A stretch of DNA of 15,440 nucleotides, from assembly GCA_013812985.1 (NCBI GenBank), contig JACCSN010000726.1, positions 1-15,440 on the forward strand. The letters are read 5' to 3'. Shown piece after piece: positions 1-8,091 of this stretch. Both the position numbers and the translations under genes were made by a program. The DNA comes from Hyphomicrobiales bacterium. Its GTDB lineage: Bacteria; Pseudomonadota; Alphaproteobacteria; Rhizobiales; Afifellaceae. Within the stretch, counting starts at the first letter, position 1; each line of letters begins with the position of its first letter. Below the pieces are notes generated by a model that ran no database searches, was not told where the DNA came from, and saw nothing but the letters and a program-made list of their open reading frames with translations.

Positions 1-64
1 CCGACCGACCCAGCCCTTGACCGGCGCCGGTGACGAGGCAAACCTTGTCGTCCAGCAAACCCAT
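1..64 (-). CDS. Short-chain dehydrogenase/reductase (SDR), N-terminal fragment only
   Basis: Only the first 21 codons are in the window; the gene continues beyond base 1. The visible protein begins MGLLDDKVCLVTGAGQGLGR, a basic N-terminus running into the first beta strand and the TGxxxGxG dinucleotide-binding loop (TGAGQGLG, about residues 13-20), the hallmark of classical NAD(P)-dependent SDR enzymes. The ATG at 62-64 is preceded on the minus strand by a purine-rich GGGAG about 6-8 bases upstream, which supports the start. It diverges from the SMP-30-like gene at 317. By context it is a likely sugar or sugar-acid dehydrogenase of the same pathway, which is inference. The catalytic Ser/Tyr/Lys region is outside the window, so the substrate class cannot be judged. 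Confidence 0.8.
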   Translation of the reverse strand, partial: MGLLDDKVCLVTGAGQGLGRS

Positions 65-128
65 GCAGCACTCCCTGTCCGTATTCGCCGACCGCCGCAC
101 CGTAGCGCCTGGCTCTACCCCTGAACGG

Positions 129-146
129 TATCCAGAATATCGGACG
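129..146. promoter_or_regulatory. Candidate second IclR operator (degenerate palindrome)
   Basis: The 18 bases TATCCAGAATATCGGACG match the perfect palindrome at 3357-3374 (TGTCCAACATATTGGACA) at 13 of 18 positions, including TCCA on the left, ATAT in the centre and GGAC on the right. The site lies in the divergent interval between the SDR (start 64) and the SMP-30-like gene (start 317). This is where a shared regulator would have to bind to control both. The assignment rests on the similarity and position alone. Confidence 0.4.
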
Positions 147-277
147 GAGTTCCACCATACCGGATTCTTGTGTACTGAACAGCCTGGGCTTGCTGCGGAC
201 GCGCATAAGGAGGCCATGAGGGGCTGGAATTCGCAGGTGCGATGCCTGCGGGCCGGCGATGGCTCAATCGCTGCGTC

Positions 278-298
278 CGCGAGCGGCAAGTGCTCGCG
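278..298. repeat. Inverted repeat just upstream of the SMP-30-like gene
   Basis: CGCGAGC (278-284) and GCTCGCG (292-298) form a perfect 7-bp stem with a 7-base loop. It ends five bases before the GGGAGG ribosome-binding site (304-309). As a hairpin in the leader it could influence translation of the lactonase-like gene, or it may be chance in GC-rich DNA. It has no T-tract, so it is not a canonical terminator. Confidence 0.35.
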
Positions 299-316
299 CT
301 ACCGGGAGGTCATCAA

Positions 317-1174
317 ATGTCGAGCGAACACAACACTCTGGTGCTGACCAATCTCGGCTTCGCCTTCGATCATCCGGAAGCGGTGGCGTGGGGACCGGAT
401 GGCCGCGCCTATGCCGGCGGCGAGGCCGGCCAGCTCTATTGCTTCGGACTGGACGGAGGCGTGCTGGAGGAGATCGCTCGCGTCGACGGCGGCTTCCTGC
501 TTGGCCTGGCGCATGACGCCGACGCCAACACCTATGCCTGCGATGACCGGTCCAGGTGCGTCCATCGCATCACGCCCGATGGACAAGTGACTGTCTATGC
601 CGACGGCAATGCCGAGCAGAAGATGCGGGTGCCGAACTATCCGGTGTTCGACGACAGCGGCAACCTTTACGTTTCGGACTCGGGGAATTGGGGCTCGCGC
701 GACGGCTTCATCTGGAAAGTGGCGCCGGGTGGGACGGCGGCGGAGATCTGGGACCGGCAGGCGAACGGATTCACCAACGGCATGTGTCTCTCGGCCGACG
801 GACAGTCCCTATGTGTCGTGGAATCATGCCCGCCGGTGATCTCCAGAGTCGCAATCAAGCCCGACGGCAGCGCCGGAGAACGCCGTGTCCTCGTCGAGCT
901 GCCCCGCCAGGTCCCCGACGGCGTAGCATTTGACGAAAACGGCCACCTCTATATCAGCCTTTACAACCCCAACATCATTTACCGGCTGACCCCTGGCGGC
1001 GAACTGGTCAAGCTTTATGACGACTGGGAGCAGTTGAAGCTGTTGGCCCCGACTAATATCGCCTTCGGCGGCCCCGACATGAGAAGCTTGATCATCGCCA
1101 GCCTTTGTGGCTGGTCGGTGCATACGGCGCCTGTGGCCGTGCCGGGTCTGCCGCTCCGCTACCCGGTTCTATGA
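317..1174 (+). CDS. SMP-30/gluconolactonase-like beta-propeller hydrolase
   Basis: This 285-residue protein belongs by appearance to the SMP-30/gluconolactonase/LRE-like beta-propeller group. Members open sugar lactones (aldonolactone to aldonic acid) using a divalent metal. Repeated blade motifs of the type D-x-x-G-x-x-Y are visible (WGPDGRAYAGG near 26-35, FDDSGNLYVSDSG near 111-123, FDENGHLYIS near 205-214). E21, N154 (in FTNGMCLSADG) and D201 (in VPDGVAFDENG) sit where the family's metal ligands are expected. The start is ATG 317: GGGAGG (304-309) precedes it at proper spacing and the homology-like region begins there. A longer reading from 242 adds only unconvincing residues. There is no signal peptide, so it should act in the cytoplasm. 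It converges on the enolase-type gene ending at 1246, with 71 bases between and no clear terminator. A lactonase role in the neighbouring sugar-acid route is inference; related propellers have other substrates. Confidence 0.82.
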   Translation: MSSEHNTLVLTNLGFAFDHPEAVAWGPDGRAYAGGEAGQLYCFGLDGGVLEEIARVDGGFLLGLAHDADANTYACDDRSRCVHRITPDGQVTVYADGNAEQKMRVPNYPVFDDSGNLYVSDSGNWGSRDGFIWKVAPGGTAAEIWDRQANGFTNGMCLSADGQSLCVVESCPPVISRVAIKPDGSAGERRVLVELPRQVPDGVAFDENGHLYISLYNPNIIYRLTPGGELVKLYDDWEQLKLLAPTNIAFGGPDMRSLIIASLCGWSVHTAPVAVPGLPLRYPVL

Positions 1175-1245
1175 ATCCGCCGGTTGTCGTCACCGTTCAA
1201 TACGCCGCCTCCCCGCGCCACTGGGTCCGCCCTTATTGCGACGCA

Positions 1246-2418
1246 TCAGGCGACCGTAAACATCGCTAAAGCCTCGTCACTGACTTCAATCCCCAGCCCA
1301 GACTTGTCTGGAAGCGGGATAACGCCGTCGATCACGGGCAATTCGTCGCTGACGAGATCGCGCCGGAGGCGCGAATCGGCGAGTTCCCGCGGCAGGAATT
1401 CAATGAAGGTGCAGGTCGGCGCTACCGCGGCTAAATGCACCGAGGCCGCGATGCCGATCGCCGATTTCCAGCAATGTGGAACGACGGCAATGCCGCGGTC
1501 CCGCGCGTGCAGCGCAACGCGCCGAGCTTCGGTGAGGCCGCCAACCCGGCCGACATCCGGTTGCACCACATCGAGCGCATTCCGGTTCATAAACTCCAGG
1601 AACTCGAAGCGCGTAGTCTGCCACTCGCCGGCCGCGATCCTTACCGGGGAAGCCTGGCAGAGTTTGGCGTATCCATCGATGTCGTCGCTCGGCAGCGGCG
1701 TCTCGACAAAGTAGATGTCCTCGCCGGCGAACATCTCGATGGCCCGCAGCGCCTCCTTCCAGTCCCGCCAGCAATAGGCGACGTCGACCATGACGGTCAT
1801 GCCGGGGCCGATCGCCTGTCGGCACGCAGCGACTATGCGGGCGATCTCGCGGTCGTCGGGGATCTGCAGCGAGTTGTGCGAATAGGGGCCCTTTACGCAT
1901 ATCTCGAGCTTCACCGCCCGGAAGCCGAGCTCCTTCGCGGTCACCGCGCGCTCTACCAGCACCCGCGTATAGGTCTCCAGATCGTCGCCTTCGGGAAGCA
2001 GGGAGGCATACGGGGTGACGGCTTTGTGAGCGGTGCCGCCGAGGAGTTGCCAACATGGCTTGCCCTCGATTTTTCCGACCAGATCCCAGAGCGCCATGTC
2101 GAGCGCCCCCATGGCGCAGATGCCCAGCCCGCGCCGCCCAGTCATGGCCGAGCCCGTATACATCTTCTCCCAAAGGCCTTCGACGTCACGCGGGTGCTGA
2201 CCGAGCAGCATCTCCTTCAGGCCGAGGCCCATGATATGGGTGCCCGGGGCTTCGATCATGGCTTTTGCGACCCAGGGATTGGTGTCGGTCTCGCCGATGC
2301 CGACGAGGCCGTCATCGGTGTGGATCTTCACGACCAGATTGTCCTGGGCGGACGAGCATGCATCCGCCCGGTAATCCGGCACGAGAAGAACGAAGCACTC
2401 GATTGCGGTGATCTTCAA
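1246..2418 (-). CDS. Enolase-superfamily (mandelate racemase/muconate lactonizing type) sugar-acid dehydratase-like protein
   Basis: This 390-residue protein has the N-terminal capping domain (about 1-125, with GIGETDTNPW and the RRGLG...ALDMALWDLVGK segment) and the C-terminal barrel of the MR/MLE group. Metal ligands are D212, E239 and E265. A His-Asp dyad is formed by D288 (QPDVGRVGG) and H315 (PHCWK), with E340 (FIEF) after it. The usual K-x-K at the end of the second barrel strand reads K170-L-E172, so the second lysine is Glu. A dehydratase acting on an aldonic or uronic acid is the likeliest role; the substrate is unknown. The start is an unusual TTG at 2418, supported by AGGGGAG (2424-2430) five bases upstream and by homology beginning at KITAIE. 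TTG overlaps the TGA of the upstream iclR-type gene (TTGA), implying translational coupling. It is a paralogue of the protein at 4499. Confidence 0.87.
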   Translation of the reverse strand: MKITAIECFVLLVPDYRADACSSAQDNLVVKIHTDDGLVGIGETDTNPWVAKAMIEAPGTHIMGLGLKEMLLGQHPRDVEGLWEKMYTGSAMTGRRGLGICAMGALDMALWDLVGKIEGKPCWQLLGGTAHKAVTPYASLLPEGDDLETYTRVLVERAVTAKELGFRAVKLEICVKGPYSHNSLQIPDDREIARIVAACRQAIGPGMTVMVDVAYCWRDWKEALRAIEMFAGEDIYFVETPLPSDDIDGYAKLCQASPVRIAAGEWQTTRFEFLEFMNRNALDVVQPDVGRVGGLTEARRVALHARDRGIAVVPHCWKSAIGIAASVHLAAVAPTCTFIEFLPRELADSRLRRDLVSDELPVIDGVIPLPDKSGLGIEVSDEALAMFTVA

Positions 2419-3308
2419 AGCTGCTCCCCTGGGATAAATGCGCGCTGTTTTCCGTCTCCCTGGCGCGAGGTAACTGCGATACGGGTGCGGTTCTCGACCG
2501 AATGATCGTTCAACCCCGCACCGAGACGGTGCGAGAGTCGCCGTGCGGCGTCGCATACGGCAGTGACGAGCCGCTTGCGATTGACCGACTTCAGCCGCTG
2601 CTCCGGCGCTGCAATGCTGATGGCGGCGATGCACCGATCCGCGGCGTCGAGCACGGGCGCCGCCACGCATCCGGCGTGCTCGTTTGTCTCGCCGATCTCG
2701 ATGCTGTGCCCCCGCTGTCGAAAGGCGCGGACCTGTTGGAACAGAAGCTCGACATCCGTGCTGGCCTTCCCGGTCGGCGAGGGGCGAACGGTGTTCCGCA
2801 GCAGGCGGCGGAGGTCGTTGTCGGCGAGGTCGGAAATGACAAGCCGGCCACCGGCCGCCCAGTTGACCGGAACACGCGACCCGACCCGGCTGATGATGCG
2901 AACCGGGCGGCTGCCCTCTTCCTTCATGACCACAAGAAGCATGTCTGCATCCAGTATCGACAATTGCACCGTCTCCCCGGTGGCATCGCGAAGCTCCCTC
3001 ACGATCGGCGCTCCCTCCTTCAGGAGGTCGATCTTGCTCCCGTAGGCCATCCCGAGCTCGAAGAGCTTGGGCCCGAGAAACAGTTTGCCGCCGGGGCCTG
3101 ACGGCTCCAGGTAGCGCGCCTCGCTCAGGACATTGACGATGTTGTAAGCGGTCGAGCGCGGTATCGACAGGGCGCTTGCTATCTCGGCAACACCGGTCGG
3201 CTCATCTCGGCGCAGCAACAAATCGAGAATCGCGACGACCCGGTGAGCGCTGCGGGAGCCGTTCAGCTCAGGGCGCTCCTGTTCAGACATTCGAGCTCGC
3301 CGAGCCAT
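2415..3308 (-). CDS. IclR-family transcriptional regulator
   Basis: The 297-residue protein has an N-terminal winged helix-turn-helix (about 20-80: RSAHRVVAILDLLLRRDEPT, then ALSIPRSTAYNIVNVLSEARYL). An IclR-type effector-binding domain follows (about 95-270, with AAGGRLVIS and GCVAAPVLDAADRCIAAISIAAP). The family consists of dimeric regulators, acting as repressors or activators, that sense metabolites of the pathway they control. The start is ATG 3308 because AAGGA precedes it at normal spacing; a longer reading from 3395 would run through the promoter and the palindrome at 3357. The C-terminal tail past about residue 270 is longer than usual and basic. The stop codon overlaps the TTG start of the dehydratase gene. 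Its position between two catabolic gene groups, with matching palindromes in both divergent intervals, suggests it controls them all; this is inference. Confidence 0.9.
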   Translation of the reverse strand: MARRARMSEQERPELNGSRSAHRVVAILDLLLRRDEPTGVAEIASALSIPRSTAYNIVNVLSEARYLEPSGPGGKLFLGPKLFELGMAYGSKIDLLKEGAPIVRELRDATGETVQLSILDADMLLVVMKEEGSRPVRIISRVGSRVPVNWAAGGRLVISDLADNDLRRLLRNTVRPSPTGKASTDVELLFQQVRAFRQRGHSIEIGETNEHAGCVAAPVLDAADRCIAAISIAAPEQRLKSVNRKRLVTAVCDAARRLSHRLGAGLNDHSVENRTRIAVTSRQGDGKQRAFIPGEQL

Positions 3309-3356
3309 CTGGTTCCTTCTGAGTAGGGCGAATCGCCAGCCAGACGCAATGCGACA

Positions 3357-3374
3357 TGTCCAACATATTGGACA
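3357..3374. promoter_or_regulatory. Putative IclR operator, perfect inverted repeat
   Basis: TGTCCAA (3357-3363), spacer CATA, TTGGACA (3368-3374): perfect 7-bp arms with a 4-base spacer, 18 bp in all. This is the size and symmetry expected for an IclR dimer. It lies 49 bases upstream of the iclR-type start and 72 bases upstream of the GH105-like start. It could therefore serve autoregulation and operon control at once. A degenerate copy occurs at 129-146. Confidence 0.65.
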
Positions 3375-3387
3375 ATAGTACAGTACG

Positions 3388-3416
3388 TTGCACACGGCAA
3401 GCGCACGCGTTAGATT
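3388..3416 (+). promoter_or_regulatory. Possible sigma-70-type promoter for the catabolic operon
   Basis: TTGCAC (3388-3393) and TAGATT (3411-3416) are separated by 17 bases, about 30 bases before the ATG at 3446. The matches to consensus are only partial (3/6 and 4/6). If real, transcription would start near 3423, downstream of the alternative GTG at 3419, which supports the ATG start. The operator at 3357-3374 would then lie upstream of the -35 box, a position more typical for activation of this promoter. Confidence 0.35.
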
Positions 3417-3445
3417 GAGTGACGAAACCTCGCACCGAGGGAACG

Positions 3446-4489
3446 ATGCACACGGATCGGCAGCGGCAATCCGAAAGCGCTTCGCAAGCTGTCCTGACGC
3501 GAGTTGCGGAGCGGACCCGCCGGTTCAATTTCGGTGTGTGGTTCTGGGGAGATGCCATCGCCTTTGATGGACTGATCGATGCCGCCGACCTCCTTGATGA
3601 GCCGACATTGGCAGAATTCTGCGTGAGCTATTTTGATCGCTGGCATAAAAGGCCACCGGCTTGGACCGACTATCTCACTCCGGGGCTGGCGCTCGCACGG
3701 CTTGTTCAATGCGGAGCGGACACCCTTCTGCCCAGCATGCGCCGTTTGCTCGATTGCTACCTCTTCGAGACGCCGCGGGGAGAGACAGGCCTGCACTACT
3801 TCCGTCCCGATATGCCGCAGTTCCGCACGACTGTGCTTGTCGATTCCCTCTATCACGTCCCGCCCTTCATTGCCGCTTGCGCTGAGCCGTTTCGCGATCC
3901 TTCCCTTTATCGCGAGGCAATCGTGATGTGGAACGAGCACGCGAAGGTCTTGAGCCTCCCCGGAAAGCCGCTGCTTTGTCACAATTACGATCACGGCTCC
4001 GGCCGTCGGCGCGGCTATGGTTGGGGTCGCGGCAACGGCTGGGCGCTCTTGGGCCTGATCGATCTCATCGAGCTTCTGCCGTCCGCCGCTGAGGACCGAG
4101 ACAGCGTGGTCGAGGAGTTTTGCCGCCTGTCGTCGGCGGTGCTGGCTGAGCAGGATGCAAGCGGTTTCTGGCGGACCTTGCTCGACGATCGCGAGTCCTA
4201 TCTCGAGACGTCGACGGCCGGTTTTTTCGGCGCCGTCTTCACTAAGGGCGCGCGGCTCGGTCTATTACACGCGGAGTATGCCGATGCCGCCGAGCTCGCC
4301 TGGCGAGCCCTCCTGACGCGCATTGACCAGGACGGCGGGGTATTCGGAACCTCGGCCGCAACCTGGGCGGCCAATGCCCCGGTCGAGGAGCTTGCCCTCT
4401 ACAAAGCTGCGTCGACGGAAGTCAACGTGTGGGGACAGGGAGCAGCGCTCCGGTTCGCATCAGAGCGCCTCCGCGCCGGCATTCACTGA
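3446..4489 (+). CDS. GH88/GH105-like unsaturated uronyl (rhamnogalacturonyl) hydrolase
   Basis: The 347-residue protein looks like an (alpha/alpha)6-barrel glycosidase of the GH88/GH105 group (YteR/YesR-like). These enzymes hydrate the C4-C5 double bond of an unsaturated uronic acid and so release it from a disaccharide. The strongest signature is WGRGNGW (193-199). Other family-like segments are VDSLYHVPP (132-140), where D133 is the candidate catalytic Asp; HNYDHGSG (179-186); DASGFWRTLLDD (237-248); and LETSTAGFF (253-261). There is no signal peptide, fitting cytoplasmic cleavage after import by the ABC transporter downstream. The start is ATG 3446, with GAGGG at 3437-3441; a GTG at 3419 in frame lacks a ribosome-binding site. 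It is the first gene of the operon, and the next gene follows after 9 bases. Family assignment is fairly firm; the exact glycosidic substrate is unknown. Confidence 0.82.
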   Translation: MHTDRQRQSESASQAVLTRVAERTRRFNFGVWFWGDAIAFDGLIDAADLLDEPTLAEFCVSYFDRWHKRPPAWTDYLTPGLALARLVQCGADTLLPSMRRLLDCYLFETPRGETGLHYFRPDMPQFRTTVLVDSLYHVPPFIAACAEPFRDPSLYREAIVMWNEHAKVLSLPGKPLLCHNYDHGSGRRRGYGWGRGNGWALLGLIDLIELLPSAAEDRDSVVEEFCRLSSAVLAEQDASGFWRTLLDDRESYLETSTAGFFGAVFTKGARLGLLHAEYADAAELAWRALLTRIDQDGGVFGTSAATWAANAPVEELALYKAASTEVNVWGQGAALRFASERLRAGIH

Positions 4490-4498
4490 GGCAAACAC

Positions 4499-5665
4499 AT
4501 GGCTCCAATTGAAGAGATCGAAGTCATTCCGCTTCGGGTCGGGGGCAGCGACGTCGACGATTGCGACGGTACGGTCGATACCGTCGTCGTCAAGCTGACG
4601 GATTCGGAGGGCCGCAGCGGAATAGGCGAGAGCGATGCTTCGCCGGAAGCGGTCAGGGCTTTTCTGGAAACGCCGACCGCGCACATCTGGGCCCGGCGCG
4701 CATCGGAGATTCTGATCGGCCAGGATCCGCTCGAGATCACGGCGCTCTGGGAGCGGCTTTACGAGGGGACGATCTATTCGGGGCGACGCGGCCTTGGCAT
4801 TCATGCGCTCTCCGCTATCGACCTGGCGCTTCATGATCTCGCCGGAAAGCAGGTCGGCGTGCCCGCTTACAAGCTCATGGGCGGGGCACGGCGGGAGACG
4901 CTTCGCCCGTACTGCACGATCTTTCCCGGCCTGCCGAAGGACCGTTCGCTCTCCGAGTTGCTCGAGATCACCGGCAAGCAGTTCGAGCAGGCCCTCTCGT
5001 TGGGCTTCAGGGCCGTCAAGATGGAAGTCATGTACTTCGACCTTGTCACCGATGCCCAGCTCGTCGAGGCGATCCGCGAGGGCCGGCGCATGCTCGGCGA
5101 TGGCATCACGATGATGCTCGATTTCGGCTATCGCTGGCGCGACTGGCATGATGCCTACTGGGTGCTGCGACGGGTCGAGGACTGCAACATCTACTTCGCC
5201 GAGGCGACATTGCAGCATGACGATCTGCGTGGCCACGCCCGGCTTGCCGAGTTGAGCCCGATCCGCATTTGCGGGGCCGAGATGGCGGCGACTCGCTGGG
5301 AAATACGCGAGTGGATCGAGACCGGCAAGGTTGCGGTCGTGCAGCCTGATATCAGCCGCTGCGGCGGGCTGACGGAGATCCGCCGCATCGCTGATTTTTG
5401 CGAGCTCCACGGCGTCCAGGTCATTCCGCACGGTTGGAAGACGGGCATTTTAGCCGCCGCCGGCCGCCACTTCCAGGCAGCCTGCCCCAATGCGCCGTAT
5501 TTCGAGTTCATCTCGCCGCACGTCTATCAGTCGCCCTTACGCGAAAAGCTTGTCCAGCCGGAACCTTTCGTTACGGACGGCCAAATGTCACTCCCGGAAG
5601 GGCCGGGTCTCGGCGTCGAGCTCGACGAGGAGATCGTCCGAACCTACCGCGTCGCAAACGCTTGA
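4499..5665 (+). CDS. Enolase-superfamily (mandelate racemase/muconate lactonizing type) dehydratase-like protein, second paralogue
   Basis: This 388-residue protein shares architecture and many motifs with the product of 1246-2418: a capping domain (GIGESDASPE; SGRRGLG at 94-100; SAIDLALHDLAGK) and a barrel with metal ligands D208, E235 and E261, dyad D284 (QPDISRCGG)/H311 (PHGWK), and E336 (YFEF). As in the paralogue, the K-x-K motif reads K174-M-E176. It probably removes water from a sugar acid to give a 2-keto-3-deoxy acid. Differences around the specificity loops (DFGYRWRDWHD versus DVAYCWRDWKE; AEATLQHDD versus VETPLPSDD) suggest a different substrate or stereochemistry. ATG 4499 follows the GH105-like stop by 9 bases with TGAGG at the junction. 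A downstream SDR starts 10 bases after its stop, so it is an operon member. Confidence 0.87.
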   Translation: MAPIEEIEVIPLRVGGSDVDDCDGTVDTVVVKLTDSEGRSGIGESDASPEAVRAFLETPTAHIWARRASEILIGQDPLEITALWERLYEGTIYSGRRGLGIHALSAIDLALHDLAGKQVGVPAYKLMGGARRETLRPYCTIFPGLPKDRSLSELLEITGKQFEQALSLGFRAVKMEVMYFDLVTDAQLVEAIREGRRMLGDGITMMLDFGYRWRDWHDAYWVLRRVEDCNIYFAEATLQHDDLRGHARLAELSPIRICGAEMAATRWEIREWIETGKVAVVQPDISRCGGLTEIRRIADFCELHGVQVIPHGWKTGILAAAGRHFQAACPNAPYFEFISPHVYQSPLREKLVQPEPFVTDGQMSLPEGPGLGVELDEEIVRTYRVANA

Positions 5666-5675
5666 AAGTGGGGGA

Positions 5676-6440
5676 ATGACACACCGGCTTGAAGGCAAGC
5701 GCGCGCTTGTTTATGGCGGAGGAACTGGTCTCGGCTTCGCCTGCGCCGAAGCGTTGCTTGCCGCCGGCGCGGCAGTGTTTATCACGGGGCGCCGGCGCGA
5801 GAAGCTGGACGAAGCTCGTATCCGGCTCGCCGAACCAGAATGCCTTGGCCTTGCGGCAGGCGATTTCACTCGCGAGTCGGACGTAGCGACAATCACCGAG
5901 GAGGCCGTCAAGTTTCTGGACGGCCTTGACACGGTGATCGTGAGTTCGGGTAACTCAGCCATAGGTTCGACCCTCAACGCCACGCGGGCTCAGTTCGAGG
6001 ATATTCTTGCGACCAACCTGGTCGGACCTTTCCTTGCGATTCAAGCCGCCGCACCGCATCTCATCCGTGCAGCCCCGGCCTCGGTCATCCTGCTGGCTTC
6101 CGTTTTCGGCGTCGTGGCGATGAAGGAACGGGTCGCCTATTCGACCTCCAAGGCAGGCGTGCTGGGAATGACGCGGGCAATGGCTATGGACCTTGCGGAA
6201 CACGGTGTGCGGGTCAATGCGGTGAGCCCCAGCCTCGTCCTGACCGAACTCGCCCGGGATGTCATCGCCCGCGAAGCCGATCCGGCCGCGAGCCTCGCAC
6301 GGCGCCAGGCCCAGCATCCGCTCGGCAGGCTCGGGCAACCCTCCGAGATCGGCGCCGCGGCGGTCTATCTCGCCAGCGACGACAGCGCTTGGACGACGGG
6401 ACAAAATCTGATCATCGACGGGGGGCTATCGATCGCGTGA
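5676..6440 (+). CDS. Short-chain dehydrogenase/reductase (classical SDR)
   Basis: This 254-residue enzyme is of typical classical SDR length. The cofactor loop reads GGGTGLG (14-20), with the basic ITGRRR after the second strand hinting at NADP(H). The catalytic tetrad is N114, S142 (LLASVFG), Y155 and K159 (YSTSK). The C-terminus has GRLGQPSEIGAAAVYLASDDSAWTTGQNLIIDGG, the standard FabG-like ending. ATG 5676 is preceded by a G-rich stretch (GTGGGGGA) that can serve as a ribosome-binding site. Ten bases separate it from the dehydratase upstream. In context it probably oxidises a sugar, a sugar acid or a keto-deoxy acid to the form attacked by the lactonase or aldolase; which of these cannot be told from sequence. 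Confidence 0.9.
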   Translation: MTHRLEGKRALVYGGGTGLGFACAEALLAAGAAVFITGRRREKLDEARIRLAEPECLGLAAGDFTRESDVATITEEAVKFLDGLDTVIVSSGNSAIGSTLNATRAQFEDILATNLVGPFLAIQAAAPHLIRAAPASVILLASVFGVVAMKERVAYSTSKAGVLGMTRAMAMDLAEHGVRVNAVSPSLVLTELARDVIAREADPAASLARRQAQHPLGRLGQPSEIGAAAVYLASDDSAWTTGQNLIIDGGLSIA

Positions 6441-6487
6441 GCTAAACAGGCCGTCGCAACGGCGGCGCAAGCAGGGAGGAAGCCAAC

Positions 6488-8005
6488 ATGACAAGATTTC
6501 GTATGGAGTTGATGGTGGGCGTAGTAGCCCTGATGTCGTTCAGCGGCACACAAGTGCTCGCGCAGGAGGACAAGTGCCTGAGAGTGGTCGGGACAGACTG
6601 GGCTTCCGAGCAGCAGTCGGTCGATCCGTTGATCAACAACAACGTCGCCGATCTCATGCGCCTGACGACCATTTACGAGAAGCTCGTCGATTTGGACAAT
6701 GGCTTTCAACCCGTTCCGGTGCTGGCGGAAAGCTGGGAATCCAACGACGACGGAACCGTATGGACATTCCATCTCCGCCAGGGCGTGAAATGGCATGACG
6801 GCCGGGATTTCACCGCCAAGGACGTACTCTGGACGCTCACGCGCGTTCTTGATCCGAAGCTCGATTCCGGCGCTGCCGCGACGCTCGGAATGATCGATCC
6901 CGCGGCGATGGAGGCCGTCGACGATCACACGGTGCGGCTGACGCTGAAGGCGCCGACGGTCGAATTGCCGATTCTGATCAGCAGCAAGTATACGGCGGTC
7001 GTTCCCGACGGGACGGATCGCGAGACCATGCAGAAGGCGCCGGTCGGCACCGGCCCCTATAGGGTCGATGCGTTTGCGCCGGGCCCCACGTTCGTGGCCA
7101 AACGCAACCCCAACTATTGGAAGCCGGGATTGCCCAAGGCGCCCTGCATCGAGCTCAGCGGCATCACGGAATCCGTCGCCCGTATCGCCGCGCTGCAGAG
7201 TGGTCAGGCCGATCTCCTGATTTTCCTTGAGCCCTCGGCCACCGCAACCCTCAGCGCCGACCCCAGTATCACGGTCCTGAACTCGCCGGGAGGGAGCGTC
7301 ATGACGCTGTCGATGTGGGTCGACACGCCGCCTTTCGACAAGCTGCAAGTGCGCCAGGCCATGAAGCTGGTGGTGGATCGGCAGAAGATGGTGGAAGCCG
7401 CGCTGCTGGGGAACGGGGCTCCCGGCAACGACAATCCGGTTCCGCCGAACTCACCCGATGCTTACCGGAGCGACATCATTCCGCGCAACGTGGACAGGGC
7501 CAAAGAGCTCCTCAAGGAGGCGGGCTACCCGGATGGCTTGAGCGTCGACCTCTACACGTCCGATTCGATCTCGACCATGGTGCCGGTCGCGCAGCTCTAC
7601 CAGCAGATGGCGGCCGAGGCGGGAATCACGGTCAACATCATCATGTCGCCTGCCGATTCCTATTGGAACGAGATCTGGCTCAAGCGGCCCTTCATCACTT
7701 CGAACTGGGGCGGAAGACCGACCGCGGAGGCGCTGAGCATCGCCTATCTGAGCGACGCGGAGTTCCCGGAAACGCATTGGTATCGCAAAGACTATGATGA
7801 ACTGATCGCCAGGGCCAACGGCACCGTGGATCCCGAGGCGAGACGTAAAATCTTCCAAGAGGCTCAAAAGCTCCTGGCTGAGGAGGGCGGCGTGATCGTG
7901 CCCGCCTTCGCCGCAGTCTCAGCCGCGATGCGCGATGGCTGCAGCGGCTATGAGCCGAACAACAACGTCAACAACAATGACTTCAGCGCCTTTCAATGTG
8001 AGTGA
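6488..8005 (+). CDS. Periplasmic solute-binding protein of a dipeptide/oligopeptide-type ABC transporter (SBP_bac_5 family)
   Basis: This 505-residue protein has a signal peptide: basic start MTRFR, hydrophobic stretch to about residue 20, and a likely cleavage after VLA (A25|Q26). The mature part shows the family's motifs: [19 protein letters not shown], then [40 protein letters not shown], and [19 protein letters not shown]. Such proteins capture peptides, opines, glycosides or oligosaccharides in the periplasm and hand them to the permease pair. The company of a glycosidase and sugar-acid enzymes points to a carbohydrate ligand, which is inference. ATG 6488 follows GGGAGGAAG at ideal spacing. 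The 47-base gap after the SDR shows no terminator. Confidence 0.93.
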   Translation: MTRFRMELMVGVVALMSFSGTQVLAQEDKCLRVVGTDWASEQQSVDPLINNNVADLMRLTTIYEKLVDLDNGFQPVPVLAESWESNDDGTVWTFHLRQGVKWHDGRDFTAKDVLWTLTRVLDPKLDSGAAATLGMIDPAAMEAVDDHTVRLTLKAPTVELPILISSKYTAVVPDGTDRETMQKAPVGTGPYRVDAFAPGPTFVAKRNPNYWKPGLPKAPCIELSGITESVARIAALQSGQADLLIFLEPSATATLSADPSITVLNSPGGSVMTLSMWVDTPPFDKLQVRQAMKLVVDRQKMVEAALLGNGAPGNDNPVPPNSPDAYRSDIIPRNVDRAKELLKEAGYPDGLSVDLYTSDSISTMVPVAQLYQQMAAEAGITVNIIMSPADSYWNEIWLKRPFITSNWGGRPTAEALSIAYLSDAEFPETHWYRKDYDELIARANGTVDPEARRKIFQEAQKLLAEEGGVIVPAFAAVSAAMRDGCSGYEPNNNVNNNDFSAFQCE

Positions 8006-8091
8006 GATGCGATCGGGCCTGCGCCGGGACTGTGTGCGTCCCGGCGTCGTGCGATTTCGCCTCTGAAGCAATCCTGCTCAGGCCGACGCTC

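Noticed and set aside
1435..2505. Long plus-strand open frame (356 codons)
   Set aside because: It is antisense to the well-supported enolase-superfamily gene, has no recognisable motifs and no ribosome-binding site. It is a shadow of high-GC codon bias.
4460..5431. Long minus-strand open frame opposite the second dehydratase
   Set aside because: It is antisense shadow of the 4499-5665 gene; the translation has no domain.
6365..7348. Long minus-strand open frame opposite the binding-protein gene
   Set aside because: The opposite strand carries a clear SBP_bac_5 gene with signal peptide; this translation is Arg/His-rich and featureless.
8002..8091. GTG start for the first permease overlapping the binding-protein stop
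   Set aside because: It would add 30 hydrophilic, cysteine-containing residues before the first membrane helix and has no ribosome-binding site. ATG 8092 gives the normal family N-terminus, though this is not certain.
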